Assembly: GCA_030837305.1 (NCBI GenBank)
Contig: JAUPKT010000023.1
Location: 1-22,972 of the forward strand
Source of the DNA: Thermodesulfobacteriota bacterium
GTDB taxonomy: Bacteria > Desulfobacterota > Desulfomonilia > Desulfomonilales > Desulfomonilaceae
DNA: 22,972 bases
Direction of reading: 5' to 3'
Below the pieces are notes generated by a model. It made no database searches. It was given only the letters and a program-made list of their open reading frames with translations, and had not been told where the DNA came from. The position numbers and the translations under genes were made by a program. This document shows, in pieces, positions 15,918-22,930 of this stretch. Each line of letters begins with the position of its first letter. Position 1 is the first letter of the stretch.

Positions 15918-16034
15918 CGAGATGAATAGCTTTCGCGTTCAAGTGGACTCCAGGCATGTCCTCGCCGAGGGTCAGGATCGGATGAATTGTGAAGAGGGAA
16001 CCTGTTAGGTTTGAGTTTAACCTTTTGTCGTTGG

Positions 16035-17258
16035 ATGACTATGTTTGATTTATCAAATGTTGATGAAATCCGAGATTACCTTTTGAGTTTTGATATCCCA
16101 ATAGGCTCTTCCCAAGAACGCATTGGTTACGTTGATGGGTCGTTACCGCGGTTGTTAAAGACAGTTCAAATGGTTCCTCAGTCTAATCATTCAGGCCAGA
16201 AATTGCTGGAATTAGGCGCCAGCCCCTATTTCCTAACCTTGCTGCTCCTGGATCAGACACGATATAACGTAGAACTCGCGAATTTCTTCGGGGAATGTCT
16301 CGATAGGAAGGGGACAGAGATTATTGAGAGCAAGAAGTTTGGTAAACGCTTTCAACTTCTCTATGAGAATTTCAATGCTGAAAGGGAAAGGTTTCCTTAT
16401 ATTGACGGCTCATTTTCCATCGTATTGTGCTGTGAAATCATTGAACATCTGACAATCGACCCGACCTTCATGCTCAATGAGATTCACAGGATTTTAGAGC
16501 CGAAAGGCTACCTTCTTATTACCACGCCCAATGTGTTGAAGTTGGAGAACGTATTGTCGCTCTTAGGGGGAAGGAACATTTTTCATCCCTATTCGGGCTA
16601 TGGCGTTTATGGCCGACACCAGCGGGAGTACACTCATTCTGAGTTATCAGATCTCGTGTCTGGCTGTGGCTATGAAATCATTGAGACAAGTTTGGATGAT
16701 TTAAATCTTACGAGCTTTTGGAAGAGAATATGCAAACGTCTTGGGGAAAACAGACGTGACCATATTTTTCTTCTCGCCCGTCGGGGCGATAGCTCTCGAT
16801 TTTACTATCCAAGCGAATTGTACTGCAGCACTCACGCGATTCGCAGGGTTGTGAGTTCACAGATCAAGATGGGATGGAACGATGTGGGACATCTCGGTTC
16901 AGGCTGGTGGCAGCTTGAGCTTTCTGACCCCCCACTGAGATGGACGGAGAGGGAAGCCCACGTTTATCTTAAAGTACCGGTTCGGGCTTCTTTTTTAGAG
17001 GCAGAAGTAAGCGCTGGGCCGGAAAAGATGGGAGCTGTGCGCTTGTCTCTGAGTATTGCGGGATCGGAAGCAACCAAAGCGTTTGACGTGAAACCTGATA
17101 TCTGGGCAGTGATTCGGTTGCCGCTTCCGGGGCTGGATGGCATGTCTGAAGTAAAGGTAGTGTTGTCAACAGATACGACTCGTAACCCCAAGGCTCTTGG
17201 TCTCAATGAAGATTTTCGGGATCTTGGCGTCATGGTGCGCCGTGTGAGCATTCGCTGA
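16035..17258 (+). CDS. Class I SAM methyltransferase with C-terminal beta-rich domain
   Basis: About 407 residues. The N-terminal part is a Rossmann methyltransferase of the Methyltransf_11 type: KLLELGASP (motif I, Glu59 region), SFSIVLCCEIIEHL, LNEIHRILEPKGYLLITTPN, then GRHQREYTHSELSDL. Residues from about 270 on form a separate region (WWQLELSDPPLRWTERE, VYLKVPVRASFLEAEVS, VRLSLSIAG, VIRLPLPGL) that reads as a beta-sandwich, possibly carbohydrate-binding. The start is uncertain: TTG 16011, ATG 16035 and ATG 16041 are in frame and none has a strong ribosome site. It lies after the SGNH gene on the same strand. Sugar methylation is the likely role. Confidence 0.75.
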   Translation: MTMFDLSNVDEIRDYLLSFDIPIGSSQERIGYVDGSLPRLLKTVQMVPQSNHSGQKLLELGASPYFLTLLLLDQTRYNVELANFFGECLDRKGTEIIESKKFGKRFQLLYENFNAERERFPYIDGSFSIVLCCEIIEHLTIDPTFMLNEIHRILEPKGYLLITTPNVLKLENVLSLLGGRNIFHPYSGYGVYGRHQREYTHSELSDLVSGCGYEIIETSLDDLNLTSFWKRICKRLGENRRDHIFLLARRGDSSRFYYPSELYCSTHAIRRVVSSQIKMGWNDVGHLGSGWWQLELSDPPLRWTEREAHVYLKVPVRASFLEAEVSAGPEKMGAVRLSLSIAGSEATKAFDVKPDIWAVIRLPLPGLDGMSEVKVVLSTDTTRNPKALGLNEDFRDLGVMVRRVSIR

Positions 17259-17284
17259 AGAGGGGTCTTGGGGTTAACTTAGTG

Positions 17285-17307
17285 CTTGAACAGGGTTTTT
17301 GTTCAGG
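17285..17307. terminator. Hairpin between convergent genes
   Basis: TGAACA (17287-17292) and TGTTCA (17300-17305) pair perfectly across a 7-base loop, extendable by two pairs with one G-T. It lies between the methyltransferase stop at 17258 and the convergent minus-strand gene, the right place for a bidirectional terminator. There is no T-run after the stem. Confidence 0.3.
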
Positions 17308-17364
17308 CGGTTGGTATGGATGTGCATAGTGAACAGAAGGGGGCTTGGATAGAATGACGTGCCA

Positions 17365-17838
17365 CTATGGCTTGGTTTTTCCTCTGCGTTTTATTAGCAA
17401 GCGGACGATCGAGGCAATGAGAAAAATGCCGGCAAAGGGAGGCAGGAGTGCCAAACTGTCTTCCGGCCAGAAAAGGCCTTTTGGGCTATGCCAGAAAGAA
17501 AACGGGAAAAAGGGAAAATAGGCAGAGTCGTAGTTGATCTGCAGATAATCGAGCGCCAAGTGAAACATACTGCCAACAACCAGCAGAAAAAAGAATCGTT
17601 TTCTATGCCGGTCGCTGAAAAAGAAGCTTAACAGAAGACAATAAAGCAACACCACGATGGGAGAATGCATGGGGTGGGTAAAATAAGCAGCGGATGGCAG
17701 TTTGTATAAGATATAAGAAAACGGCCGGCTCAAAATATCCGGTAGAATAAGGCCAAGAAGAAGGATTTCGACGTCCCTTAGCTATTGCAGTCGGAAGAGG
17801 AAATAAGGCAGCAAGGAGTGGGTTAGGAGATCAGGCAT
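17365..17838 (-). pseudogene. YdjM/DUF457-like membrane hydrolase, broken by an in-frame TAG
   Basis: Reading leftward from the ATG at 17838-17836, the frame gives MPDLLTHSLLPYFLFRLQ, then a TAG at 17784-17782, then LRDVEILLLGLILPDILSRP and about 120 more residues to the TAG at 17365. Both halves together look like one inner-membrane YdjM-type (LexA-binding/DUF457, PF04307-like) protein: an early THSLLPYF, then FTHPMHSPIV, FHLALDYLQ and four hydrophobic segments. Removing codon 19 would restore an intact gene of about 157 residues. The start overlaps the stop of the gene at 17831-18295 by eight bases, so the pair formed an operon. A restart at ATG 17733 is possible but would lack the N-terminal helix. 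Confidence 0.65.
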
Positions 17839-18295
17839 GTCCCCGTGGCCTTTCCTGAAAAAGGAAGCGGTGCGGATCAAATTTGAACCTGCGGAGAAAA
17901 AGCGTGAAGACGAAAATCAACGCGATGAGGGATACGAAAATCTTCAACGTGTGATCCCTGTGGATGTGATATTCGGCAATACGAAAAGTGCCGTCGCTCT
18001 GGAGTTCACCCAGAAAAGAGATCTTGCAGGAGACTTCTGTTCCTTGGGGTGTAGGAAAGGCCTTCACCTGTTGCCTCGAGTAATATACGAAGAGGCCGTT
18101 TTCCTGAACTTCAATGACACGGGCATATGAAAAGGGAAATATTGTGCCTGCATAAGCCTGGGGATTTCCTATCATACGTTCAAAGGTCCGGACTTTTTGT
18201 GCGCCGTTGAAATAGCTGTATAGGCATAGGGCAAGAATAACCATCAATAACGCGGTGATTTTAAGGGGTCTGTTGTTATCAGAAAAGATATGCAT
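17831..18295 (-). CDS. Small two-TM membrane protein, unknown function
   Basis: 154 residues: a membrane segment at about 12-29 (ITALLMVILALCLYSYF), an extracytoplasmic domain of about 90 residues rich in beta-strand pattern (AGTIFPFSYARVIEVQENGLFVYYS, VSCKISFLGELQSDGTFRIAEY), and a second membrane segment (IFVSLIALIFVFTLFL). The middle part could be an OB-like fold. I do not recognise a named family. It overlaps the YdjM-like gene by eight bases (ATGCCTGA), so they were translated together. Its start codon and that of the divergent GT4 gene share the palindrome ATGCAT at 18290-18295. Confidence 0.7.
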   Translation of the reverse strand: MHIFSDNNRPLKITALLMVILALCLYSYFNGAQKVRTFERMIGNPQAYAGTIFPFSYARVIEVQENGLFVYYSRQQVKAFPTPQGTEVSCKISFLGELQSDGTFRIAEYHIHRDHTLKIFVSLIALIFVFTLFLRRFKFDPHRFLFQERPRGHA

Positions 18296-19393
18296 GATCG
18301 GTCACTTTCCGGGCGGAAAAATAGCACAAAGACAAAAAAAGTCAAGGTCTGTTATGTGGCAGGTCGCGAGGCGGCATATTCCCGGACCAGAACCATGATC
18401 AGGGGTCTCCAGATGGCCGGTTTCGAGGTGGTTCCCTGCCTTCCCAGGGACAAGTCTTTTTGCCATTATCCCCGAATCCTGTGGGATTTCTTGAAGAAGA
18501 AACGGGGGTGTGATCTGGTGGTAGTAGGCTTTTATGGACAACTGCTTCTTCCCCTTGTCTGGGCCTTGACAGGAAAGCCGATTCTTTTTGATCTGTACAT
18601 CACCACCTACGGAACCATGGTTCATGATCGGGAAAAGGCCAGGGAGGGAAGCTTGCTTGCCAGGGTTTTCTGGCTTTCGGACAAACTATCGATGACCCTT
18701 GCCCGGAACATCCTGATCGAAACCCGCCACCACATTCGGGGTTATGCCAAAACGTACGGCATCGCCGAGGACAAATTCCGGCAGGTCTTTCTTGCTCTGG
18801 ATGAATCCGTAGTGCGGCCCAGGCCCGGGATTGAGGAGAAAGGCCAGTTTCTGGTTCATTTTCATGGAGAGTATGCCCCGTTTCATGGCGTAAAATATAT
18901 TCTGCAGGCCGCCCACCTGCTCCGGGATGAAAGGATCTCGTTTCAGATCATTGGGAAGGGCATTACCTGGGATGCGGATATGCGGCTGGCCAGGGAACTG
19001 GGTCTGAAGAACTGCCGCTTCATCGACCGGGTCCCGTACGAGGCCCTGGGAGATTTCATGTCCAGGGCACATGTTTGCCTTGGGTTTTTTGGGGAAAATC
19101 CAAGGACGACCCGGGTATTGACCAACAAGGTGATCGAGGCCCTTGCCGCGGCCAGGCCCCTGATCACTGCCAGAAACCCCAGTGTGGAAGAGTTGCTCGA
19201 GGACGGGGTGAGCGCCATTCTGGTGAAGAGGGCCGATCCGGAGGCGATCGCTGCTGCCATTGGGCGGCTCATGAAGGACCCGGAGCTGCGCAAAAGGATG
19301 GCCAGGGCAGGGCACGAGGTCTTTCTGAAAAACTGTACGTTGGGTGTATTCTCCAAGCGATTGGGGGGCATTGTCAGGGAGGCGCTGGCTTGA
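18290..19393 (+). CDS. Family 4 glycosyltransferase
   Basis: A 367-residue GT-B-fold retaining glycosyltransferase. The acceptor half begins VKVCYVAGREAAYSRTRTMIRGLQ. The donor half has FLVHFHGEYAPFHGVKYILQA, IIGKGITW, and the E-x7-E region VIEALAAARPLITARNPSVEELLEDG. The C-terminus ADPEAIAAAIGRLMKDPELRKRMARAGHE is typical of GT4. Base composition appears GC-richer by eye than the genes to its left. ATG 18290 lacks a good ribosome site, so the true start may be slightly downstream. It overlaps the next gene by four bases (TTGA), with AGGGAGG inside its end serving that gene. Confidence 0.85.
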   Translation: MHDRSLSGRKNSTKTKKVKVCYVAGREAAYSRTRTMIRGLQMAGFEVVPCLPRDKSFCHYPRILWDFLKKKRGCDLVVVGFYGQLLLPLVWALTGKPILFDLYITTYGTMVHDREKAREGSLLARVFWLSDKLSMTLARNILIETRHHIRGYAKTYGIAEDKFRQVFLALDESVVRPRPGIEEKGQFLVHFHGEYAPFHGVKYILQAAHLLRDERISFQIIGKGITWDADMRLARELGLKNCRFIDRVPYEALGDFMSRAHVCLGFFGENPRTTRVLTNKVIEALAAARPLITARNPSVEELLEDGVSAILVKRADPEAIAAAIGRLMKDPELRKRMARAGHEVFLKNCTLGVFSKRLGGIVREALA

Positions 19394-20397
19394 ACCACGG
19401 ATTTTTCCCATACGAGGACCTGAAGCATAAGCATGTCCTGATCACAGGGGGATTGGGCTTTATTGGAAGCAATATCGCCCATCGGTGTGTGGCACTTGGG
19501 GCCAGGGCAACACTTCTGGATGCGTGCCTTGAACCCTATGGATGGAATTCTGCGAACATCGAGGAGATCAGGGACCAGGTCGATTTTGTAAAGGGGGATG
19601 TGAGGGACTCAGGTCTGATGGATGCCCTGGTGGATGGAAAGGATGTGGTGTTTCACATGGCCGCCCAGGTGGGACGGGAGATCTCCATGGAAAACCCCCA
19701 TCTGGATGCGGACATCAACTGCACCGGGACCCTCCGTCTGCTGGAGGCCTGTCGGAAGTCCCCTACCCGGCCAAAGGTGATTTTTGCCGGGTCTCGCGGG
19801 CAAATCGGTGAACCCATCTATTTGCCGGTGGACGAAAAACACCCCGAAAATCCCACGGATATCTATGGGATCAACAAGATGGCGGCAGAGAGGTATCTCT
19901 TCCTGTACGGGGGTCTTTATGATTTCCCTGTGGTCTCCCTGCGGTTGAACAACATCTATGGCCCGCGCTGTCAGATGCACGCTGGTTTTTACGGCATCCT
20001 CAACTGGTTTATGTCGAATGCCATGACTGGAAAGACCATTACGGTGTATGGGGAAGGGGACCAGACAAGGGACTACCTCTACGTGACCGATGCAGTGGAT
20101 GCCTTTATTCGGTCGGCCATTTCGGATAAGGCCAATCACCAGGTTTTTATGATCGGTTCCGGTGTGGAAACCGTTTTTCTCGATATGGTCGAAGAGGTGG
20201 TGCGGGCTGTGGGAAAGGGAAATGTGGTTCATGTGCCCTTTCCAGAGGGCCGCAAGAAGATCGACATCCGAAGGTTCGTGGGGGCTACGGAGAAGGCCAG
20301 GACCGTGCTGGGGTGGAAGCCGACGGTTGACCTCACGTCCGGGATTAAAAGAACCTATGAATTTTACAAGAGGAATCTGGACAGCTACCTTAGATGA
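19390..20397 (+). CDS. NAD-dependent sugar-nucleotide epimerase/dehydratase (extended SDR)
   Basis: A 335-residue extended short-chain dehydrogenase: HVLITGGLGFIGSN (TGxxGxxG from Thr19), VDFVKGDVRD, VVFHMAAQ, and the catalytic YGINK (Tyr159, Lys163) with Ser in FAGSRGQIG. LRLNNIYGPR and GDQTRDYLYVTDAVDA are typical of the UDP-glucose epimerase/UDP-glucuronate decarboxylase group. The TTG at 19390 is the best start: AGGGAGG (19376-19382) lies seven bases upstream and the codon overlaps the GT4 stop as TTGA. Homology begins soon after, and an upstream extension would overlap the GT4 gene. It probably supplies a sugar nucleotide for this cluster; which one cannot be told from motifs. Confidence 0.86.
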   Translation: MNHGFFPYEDLKHKHVLITGGLGFIGSNIAHRCVALGARATLLDACLEPYGWNSANIEEIRDQVDFVKGDVRDSGLMDALVDGKDVVFHMAAQVGREISMENPHLDADINCTGTLRLLEACRKSPTRPKVIFAGSRGQIGEPIYLPVDEKHPENPTDIYGINKMAAERYLFLYGGLYDFPVVSLRLNNIYGPRCQMHAGFYGILNWFMSNAMTGKTITVYGEGDQTRDYLYVTDAVDAFIRSAISDKANHQVFMIGSGVETVFLDMVEEVVRAVGKGNVVHVPFPEGRKKIDIRRFVGATEKARTVLGWKPTVDLTSGIKRTYEFYKRNLDSYLR

Positions 20398-20424
20398 GAA
20401 AGGTTTCATGTGTGAGGGTCTGAC

Positions 20425-20450
20425 CTTGAAATCCTGAACCTCTGAACCTG
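20425..20450. repeat. TGAACC heptamer repeat, copy D
   Basis: CTTGAAATCCTGAACC followed by TCTGAACCTG, just before the first ATGGTAAATGC module. The pairing of this array with the module recurs at 20712-20744. Confidence 0.6.
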
Positions 20451-20457
20451 TGTTCTC

Positions 20458-20504
20458 ATGGTAAATGCTCATGACAGGCGACTGTCGCCCCCGCCCATGA
20501 AAAT
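20458..20504. repeat. Leader-like direct repeat, copy 1
   Basis: ATGGTAAATGCTCATGACA, a 6-base spacer, then TGTCGCCCCCGCCCATGAAA and AT. It matches 20616-20664 except for the spacer and one base. GACAG-GCGA-CTGTC (20473-20486) forms a hairpin inside. Confidence 0.7.
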
Positions 20505-20510
20505 TCTCTG

Positions 20511-20560
20511 TGTGAGCGGCGTCCTCGCCGCGAGGATCGAGGCTACAAGCCTCTCTCACA
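20511..20560. repeat. Three-way-junction-forming sequence
   Basis: TGTGA (20511-20515) pairs with TCACA (20556-20560) and encloses two perfect hairpins: GCGGCG-TCCT-CGCCGC (20516-20531) and GAGGCT-ACA-AGCCTC (20539-20553). The compact fold suggests a structured RNA or a folded repeat element. Confidence 0.5.
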
Positions 20561-20615
20561 GGAAGCCCAGACCCTTTGTCTATTCGTGTGATTCGGGGTT
20601 TGGACCTGTATTTTT

Positions 20616-20664
20616 ATGGTAAATGCTCATGACAACGGGGTTTGTCGCCCCCGCGCATGAAAAT
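20616..20664. repeat. Leader-like direct repeat, copy 2
   Basis: The second copy of the module at 20458, with an 8-base spacer (ACGGGGTT) in place of the 6-base one. CGGGG (20636-20640) can pair with CCCCG (20649-20653). Confidence 0.7.
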
Positions 20665-20711
20665 GGTTTCAGGTAGTTAGGCTCTGAAGCTACTCGGCAA
20701 AAGTTCCCTAA

Positions 20712-20738
20712 CCTTGAACCTCTGAACCTTTGAACCTA
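20712..20738. repeat. TGAACC heptamer repeat, copy E
   Basis: Three tandem units (CTTGAACC, TCTGAACC, TTTGAACC) end six bases before the ATG at 20744 and occupy the place where a ribosome binding site should be. Confidence 0.65.
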
Positions 20739-20743
20739 TTTTC

Positions 20744-21712
20744 ATGGTAAAGACCGTGAAAAAGAAAACAAAAAACGACCCATTCATCAGCGTGGTGATG
20801 CCATGCTACAATGCTCGAAGGACCATTGCTGCTTCGCTTACGGCCATCTTGAATCAGAAGGTCGCTTTCGACTACGAGGTCATTGTGGTTGACTGCAGCG
20901 ATGATGGCACCGAAGAAATCGTGCAGAGCGGATTTCCTCAGGTTCGCCTCATCCATCTGGGTCAGCTTGAGTCGCCGGGATCAAAAAGGAACCTGGGCGT
21001 TCGATATGCCAGAGGGGAAATTATCGCTTTTACCGATTCAGATTGCCTTCCGCCGCCTGATTGGCTGGCTCAAATCGTGGATCACCACAAAAGAATAGAT
21101 GCGGACGGGATCGGGGGGTGTGTAATAAACGGATACCCCCATGGTCTGGCGACATTGGTCAGCCATCTCATTGAGTTCAATGAATGGACGGAAAGGACGC
21201 CAGAAGGGTATATGAGAAATATCCCGACGTCCAATCTCTCTTTTAAGAGAGAGACGTTCCGAAAATACCAGGTATGCTTCATGGATATCTACCCCAACGA
21301 AGATACGCTGTTTAACTGGACCTTGAGTGAGAGGGGGGCGAAAATCTACTTTTCGCCAAGGCTCTGTGTGGTTCATATGAAGAAGGTGAAGATGGGTAAT
21401 TTGCTTCTTCACCAGTTCGAATTTGGAAAAGGGTCTGCAGAGACCCGGCGCATTTCCTCCCTTCCGGGGAAGGTATTTGTCAAATACCCCATATTGTGTG
21501 TTGGACTTCCGTTTATCCGTTGGTTTAGGGCGACGCTTCGGTTTGCCGAGTGCGATTTGAAAACGCTCCTGTTGTTTTGGCTTGTGACGCCTTTTTATCT
21601 CGCTGCGGTCGGGGCATGGAGCTTAGGTTTCATGACCCGAGGAAGATATTTGTCTCCCGGTCCAAGGTTTCCCATCGAAGGCCCTGTCGCAGATGCTCCC
21701 AACCCGTTCTGA
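20744..21712 (+). CDS. Family 2 glycosyltransferase
   Basis: A 322-residue GT2 enzyme: FISVVMPCYNARRTI, VIVVDCSDDGTEE (DCSDDGT instead of the usual DDGSxDGT), SPGSKRNLGVRYARGEIIAF, then TDSDC as the DxD motif. MDIYPNEDTLFNW holds the likely catalytic ED. Two C-terminal hydrophobic segments (TLLLFWLVTPFYLAAVGAWSL) suggest membrane attachment. The ATG at 20744 has no Shine-Dalgarno sequence; the TGAACC array stands in its place and the first codons resemble the leader module upstream. GTG 20756 is an alternative start. A flippase follows, so a role in building a lipid-linked glycan is likely. Confidence 0.85.
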   Translation: MVKTVKKKTKNDPFISVVMPCYNARRTIAASLTAILNQKVAFDYEVIVVDCSDDGTEEIVQSGFPQVRLIHLGQLESPGSKRNLGVRYARGEIIAFTDSDCLPPPDWLAQIVDHHKRIDADGIGGCVINGYPHGLATLVSHLIEFNEWTERTPEGYMRNIPTSNLSFKRETFRKYQVCFMDIYPNEDTLFNWTLSERGAKIYFSPRLCVVHMKKVKMGNLLLHQFEFGKGSAETRRISSLPGKVFVKYPILCVGLPFIRWFRATLRFAECDLKTLLLFWLVTPFYLAAVGAWSLGFMTRGRYLSPGPRFPIEGPVADAPNPF

Positions 21713-21772
21713 GGGTGCGATGAAAACGCGAGCTCTTCTCAATTCCGAAATCTCCAAGGCATACTCAGAGAC

Positions 21773-22930
21773 ATGCTATTGCCCGACATGTTGACCCTAA
21801 GAAATATGTGGCGTGTTATGTCAACCAGTGGAAGGGATTCGGCGGTTGCAGGATCCTTTTTTCTTTCCGGGGCTCAGCTTGTGTTTGCAGCTTCGGGGTA
21901 TCTGGTCAATGTGGGTCTGGCAAGGATTCTGGGCCCAAATGCTTATGGGCAATACGGGGTTACGATTTCCATACTGGTGTGGTTGGAGATTCTTCTCTCA
22001 ATGGGCCTGGCGACGGTAACAGCAAAAATGGCAGCCGAATCGCCGGAATCGGCCAAAACGATCACCATGCTGACCCTTCACTACGTCGCGGCTCTGTCCA
22101 TCATTTTGTACGGTATTGCATGGGTTACAGCCAAACCCATCGGAAGCTTGCTTTTGGATGAGGAGATAGCGGTCTATTTGAAGATTGCTGCTATTGACTT
22201 GTTGTTTTTTGGTGTCTTGAAAGTCCTGACGGTCGTAAACAACGGAATACGGGCATATGCCAGGGCATCCTTGATTACCATAACATATGCGATATCAAAA
22301 GCGGCATTGATTCTCGGTCTGGCTGCCAGTGGTTTTGGTGTAAAAGGAGCCCTCTTGGGCAATATTGGCGCGACCGTCTTTGGATTGATCATCGCCCTGT
22401 TCTTTATGAAACAGCTACAGGAACAACCCATAGACAGGAAAAGATTTTTGTCTGTTCTAAAGATCTCCTTGCCAACGACCATATGGGCAATATGCATTAT
22501 TCTTCTGATGTCTATGGACTTGTGGGTTGCCAAGGCGATTGTTGGCGGAGAAAAAACGGGCTATTATGTTGCAGCAATGGCCCTCGCCAGGCTTGTCTAT
22601 ATCCTTTCTACTGGGGCCCGTACGATTGTTTTGCCGGAGATATCGAGCCGTTTGGCAAGAAAGGGATACAGACAGGCCCGACGTTCACTGGCAAGGATGA
22701 CCCTGATCTTCTTGCCGGCAATGCTGTTTTCCATCTTGTTACTGGGGCTCTTTTCCGAACAACTGGTTCGGATTGTCTATTCCGAAGTTTACAGCCCGGC
22801 CGTTCCGATCCTGAGAGTATTGCTCGTGGCCTACTTTGCCGTAACCTTCTGTGAGTTCTTCAGCGACGCACTGACAGCAATAGGAAAGGCCACGAGCAAT
22901 ACTCTCAGGATCGGAACGGCCGGGCTGTAA
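21773..22930 (+). CDS. Wzx/MATE-like polysaccharide flippase (3' end unreliable)
   Basis: A polytopic membrane protein with about ten hydrophobic segments in the 385 residues visible. SFFLSGAQLVFAASGYLVNVGLARILGPNAYGQYGV is the typical start of RfbX/Wzx polysaccharide-biosynthesis flippases, and MSMDLWVAKAIVGGEKTGYYVAAMALAR is a conserved mid-protein block. It would move a lipid-linked glycan across the inner membrane. Family members usually have 420-480 residues, so this is short. The reading frame after about 22886 lies in the fold-back copy of upstream DNA, so the last 14 residues (KATSNTLRIGTAGL) and the stop at 22928-22930 are probably artefacts. ATG 21773 or 21788 is the start; neither has a strong ribosome site. 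Confidence 0.82.
   Translation: MLLPDMLTLRNMWRVMSTSGRDSAVAGSFFLSGAQLVFAASGYLVNVGLARILGPNAYGQYGVTISILVWLEILLSMGLATVTAKMAAESPESAKTITMLTLHYVAALSIILYGIAWVTAKPIGSLLLDEEIAVYLKIAAIDLLFFGVLKVLTVVNNGIRAYARASLITITYAISKAALILGLAASGFGVKGALLGNIGATVFGLIIALFFMKQLQEQPIDRKRFLSVLKISLPTTIWAICIILLMSMDLWVAKAIVGGEKTGYYVAAMALARLVYILSTGARTIVLPEISSRLARKGYRQARRSLARMTLIFLPAMLFSILLLGLFSEQLVRIVYSEVYSPAVPILRVLLVAYFAVTFCEFFSDALTAIGKATSNTLRIGTAGL

Larger units (their letters stand above)
20398..20743. other. Repeat-filled gap with a duplicated leader-like module
   Basis: No gene. It contains two TGAACC arrays, two copies of a 47-49 base module starting ATGGTAAATGCTCATGACA, and between them a sequence that can fold as a three-way junction. 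A further possible stem pairs CCAGACCCT (20567-20575) with GGGGTTTGG (20595-20603), using G-U pairs. The start codon of the gene at 20744 sits in a third, partial copy of the module. Confidence 0.55.

Noticed and set aside
15922..16008. 28-residue ORF (MNSFRVQVDSRHVLAEGQD...) between the SGNH and methyltransferase genes
   Set aside because: It has a passable ribosome site but no recognisable sequence; too short to claim as a gene.
17782..17784. TAG in the YdjM-like gene as a pyrrolysine codon
   Set aside because: The family does not use pyrrolysine and several genes here end in TAG; a nonsense mutation or base error is simpler.
18686..19411. 241-residue minus-strand ORF
   Set aside because: Antisense shadow of the GT4 gene; no family features.
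19390..20397. Epimerase as the DprE2 partner of the DprE1-like domain
   Set aside because: It is an extended SDR of the NDP-sugar epimerase/dehydratase type, 8 kb away and in a separate transcription unit; DprE2 is a classical short SDR.
19609..20559. 316-residue minus-strand ORF
   Set aside because: Antisense shadow of the epimerase gene in GC-rich DNA; the plus-strand protein has all SDR motifs.
8130..20738. CRISPR array from the recurring TGAACC repeats
   Set aside because: Units are 7 bases and directly tandem, without unique spacers of uniform length, and no cas gene is present.
21720..21794. 24-residue ORF (MKTRALLNSEISKAYSETC...) before the flippase
   Set aside because: A GAGGGTG lies upstream, but the peptide resembles nothing known and it overlaps the flippase start in another frame.
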